The translations under genes and the position numbers were made by a program. From NCBI GenBank assembly GCA_017848755.1, contig JAFIHI010000010.1:1-58698 (forward strand): DNA of 58,698 nucleotides, given 5' to 3'. Positions within the stretch are counted from its first letter, which is position 1, and every line of letters starts with the position of its first letter. Under the pieces are notes generated by a model that saw nothing but the letters and a program-made list of their open reading frames with translations, made no database searches and was not told the origin of the DNA. Below, piece after piece: positions 57,148 through 58,698 of the stretch. Source of the stretch: Nakamurella sp. Its GTDB lineage: Bacteria; Actinomycetota; Actinomycetes; Mycobacteriales; Nakamurellaceae.

Positions 57148-58485
57148 ATGACGGCACAGGGGAGCGGGGGCGTGTCCGCCGCGACTGCCGCACGACGCGA
57201 CAGACGCGCGCCGGGTCGAGCTCGCGGCCGAGTAACGAGTATGACGATGTTCGTGGCTGCGGCCGTCCTGGTCTCCGGCTGCTCCGTTCTGGGCCTGGAC
57301 ACCGCGGGACCCGCGGATCCCACCGTCACCACCTCCGCCGCGTCGGTCGCCCGCCCGGCGACGACCGCGGGAGCGATCACCGTGCCCACTATCCCCACCG
57401 GAACGACTACCGTGGCGCCCACCGCCACCCCATCGGAGTCGCTGGTGACCACCTCGGCGCCGCCGACCACGTCTGCGGCTCCACTCACCGCACCGACCAC
57501 CACCCGCACGCTCACCTTCACGAGTCTCGCCCCGGTCACCGCGCCCACCGTCTCGGCGCCGACCGCCGTGGCGTCGCCCCCGCCGGAGTGCTATACGAAG
57601 GGCACCTGCGGATCGCAGTCCTGGGCACCGGTCGGGGGAGGAAAGATCGAGATCGTGATCACCCCGGGGCGGGCGTCGGTCGCCGCGGTGCTCACCGTGC
57701 CCGGCCACCCGGCGACGGGGCTCACGATCCCGTGGGTCGATACCCCCGCGGTGACCTGCGCCGGTTCGTACTGCCTGGTGCAGGGCAGCAACTACAACCT
57801 GTACTTCGGCACCTTGATCAAGGTCGGCGCCGGCACGCTGACAGCGGTGCCCGGAACGCCCTCCTCGACGACCAGGATGCAGCTTTTGGCGAACGGGCCG
57901 CTGCTCGTCGCGGGCACCTACCGGTTCGACAGCTACGGTGTCTTCCCTTCCGATTCCCCCGTGTCGAGCCGCACCTGGGCGATCTCCGGTGGTCAGCTCG
58001 TCTCCACCGGATGCGGCGTGCCGCACCTGTATGCGACGCCGCCGGCCGCGACCTCGGCGCAGCACGGGCCGTGCTCGGGCACCCCGGTGATCGCCGGCTA
58101 CAGCGGATCGTCCGGGAACACGATGGTCCAACTCGGCGGGTTCGTGACGCCGTCCGGCAATATCGCGTGTTCGCTGCTACCCGGTGACGACCTGGTTTGC
58201 ACGGCGAAGAAGTACTCCTTCAAGGTGCCCACCTGCACCCAGTCGGAGGCGGAGGTCCCGGTCGCGCTGCGCGGGTTGCGGGTGTCCGTCGTACGGTCCG
58301 GCCGGGTGAGCTACGACGGCTGCCTCGGGTACACGCTGATCGGCAGCCCACAGACGAAGATCTCCTATCGCCGGCTCGCCGTCGGCCGCGGGTTCGTGTG
58401 TGAGGTGCTCCAGGACGGCGTGACGTGCACGGGTCCGTCCGGCCACGGCTTCTCGCTATCGCGGGCGTCGCTGACCACCCACTGA
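57148..58485 (+). CDS. Secreted lipoprotein with Thr/Ala/Pro-rich stalk, function unknown
   Basis: A 445-residue protein. An unusually long basic N-region (about 30 residues, ARRDRRAPGRARGR) precedes a short hydrophobic core and lipobox LVSGC (Cys45). A roughly 90-residue stalk of Thr, Ala, Pro and Val (likely a wall-spanning or glycosylated linker) leads to a cysteine-rich C-terminal domain with about a dozen cysteines (ECYTKGTCGSQSW, TCAGSYCLVQG, GNIACSLLPGDDLVCTAKKY, VPTCTQS). ATG 57148 has GGGGAGAGG upstream. The hydrophobic core begins inside an exact TATGACG repeat (encoding SMTMFV). No family recognised. Confidence 0.78.
   Translation: MTAQGSGGVSAATAARRDRRAPGRARGRVTSMTMFVAAAVLVSGCSVLGLDTAGPADPTVTTSAASVARPATTAGAITVPTIPTGTTTVAPTATPSESLVTTSAPPTTSAAPLTAPTTTRTLTFTSLAPVTAPTVSAPTAVASPPPECYTKGTCGSQSWAPVGGGKIEIVITPGRASVAAVLTVPGHPATGLTIPWVDTPAVTCAGSYCLVQGSNYNLYFGTLIKVGAGTLTAVPGTPSSTTRMQLLANGPLLVAGTYRFDSYGVFPSDSPVSSRTWAISGGQLVSTGCGVPHLYATPPAATSAQHGPCSGTPVIAGYSGSSGNTMVQLGGFVTPSGNIACSLLPGDDLVCTAKKYSFKVPTCTQSEAEVPVALRGLRVSVVRSGRVSYDGCLGYTLIGSPQTKISYRRLAVGRGFVCEVLQDGVTCTGPSGHGFSLSRASLTTH
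57237..57253 (+). repeat. TATGACG dispersed motif (exact core)
   Basis: GAGTATGACGATGTTCG, at the start of the signal-peptide core of the Thr-rich lipoprotein. Confidence 0.9.
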
Positions 58486-58486
58486 A

Positions 58487-58519
58487 CCCGGCGGTTCCGC
58501 CGGGCCGTTCGCGCTTTTT
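58487..58519 (+). terminator. Intrinsic-type terminator after the lipoprotein gene
   Basis: CCCGGCGG (58487-58494) and CCGCCGGG (58497-58504) form a perfect 8-bp stem directly after the TGA; a TTTTT run ends at 58519. The 10-base gap between stem and T-run is longer than ideal. The remaining bases to the window end (58520-58698) show no recognisable gene. Confidence 0.6.
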
Positions 58520-58698
58520 GTGGAAAGGGCTATCCATTTAGATGCCACTCAGCTGGCTGGCAGTGTCGGGGGGCTCGAGTCATCGGGCTTGTCTCCAAGG
58601 GCGCCCAGTTGGTGCAATGTCGAGCGTTCCCGGCTGGGATCGTGACCCAGCGACGCCTGCTGGCCGGACCGCTTTCGGCTGCGAGGCGCGAACGAGAC

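Noticed and set aside
58520-58698. RNA gene at the end of the window
   Set aside because: No tRNA arms, CCA-type end or rRNA similarity can be seen in these bases.

Overview
The window is a stretch of a very GC-rich actinobacterial chromosome, most likely from the mycolic-acid-containing order Mycobacteriales. Three things point there: the gene order, the frequent GTG starts with four-base ATGA/GTGA overlaps, and families typical of the order (guaB plus guaB3, DUF6350, DUF3017, a short AroQ chorismate mutase beside uvrD1, an Rv3311-like protein). Two blocks follow the order known from Mycobacterium tuberculosis: chorismate mutase-uvrD1-sucC-sucD-DUF6350-purN-purH, and folD-DUF3017-icd-trpS-YihY-cdd-deoA-add-Rv3311. 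I cannot fix genus or species. I see no rRNA, tRNA, CRISPR array or complete insertion sequence.

Layout. 0-6.8 kb: the tail of a LuxR-type regulator, then a guanine-nucleotide operon (guaB, guaB3, guaA) with a ROK sugar kinase and nagA inserted in it; guaB carries a lengthened active-site flap. 6.8-9.2 kb: a Bcr/CflA exporter and a secreted SGNH hydrolase. 9.4-14.8 kb: an envelope-stress-like cluster, with a PspC/LiaF-like membrane protein divergent from a PspC-domain histidine kinase, its LuxR response regulator and a CapA-like lipoprotein. 14.8-18 kb: chorismate mutase, a possible small ORF with its own terminator, and uvrD1. 18-25.1 kb is accessory: degraded small ORFs, a TetR remnant, an amino-acid permease with a divergent PucR regulator, a VapBC pair, two small membrane proteins, a Uma2 nuclease-fold protein, a 42-bp-period tandem repeat and a stand-alone B12-binding protein. 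25.3-31.7 kb: sucCD, DUF6350, purN and purH. 31.7-34.6 kb: a pentapeptide-repeat protein, a second VapBC pair and gltX. 34.6-44 kb: folD, DUF3017, icd, an AbiEi/DUF559 gene and a zinc alcohol dehydrogenase punctuated by three 69-bp palindromic elements, then an exonuclease III homologue, a CNNM/CorC protein, trpS and YihY. 44.2-52.7 kb: a nucleoside uptake and salvage operon (BMP lipoprotein, ABC ATPase, two permeases, cdd, deoA, add). The end holds an Rv3311-like protein, a polytopic membrane protein, a ferredoxin/adrenodoxin reductase and a threonine-rich lipoprotein.

Two dispersed DNA signals are not explained by the genes. (1) A 17-bp non-palindromic motif, consensus GRGTATGACGMYGTTCG, has nine exact matches to TATGACGNNGTTCG plus several near matches. 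It occurs on both strands and mostly in positions where sequence is free to vary: gene starts, stop codons, linkers and spacers. (2) A 69-bp imperfect palindrome is present three times at exactly the same length and supplies the stop codons of two convergent genes. These are the most interesting features of the window.

Functionally the window is dominated by purine and pyrimidine metabolism (guaB, guaA, purN, purH, folD, cdd, deoA, add and the nucleoside ABC transporter) and by TCA-cycle genes (sucCD, icd).
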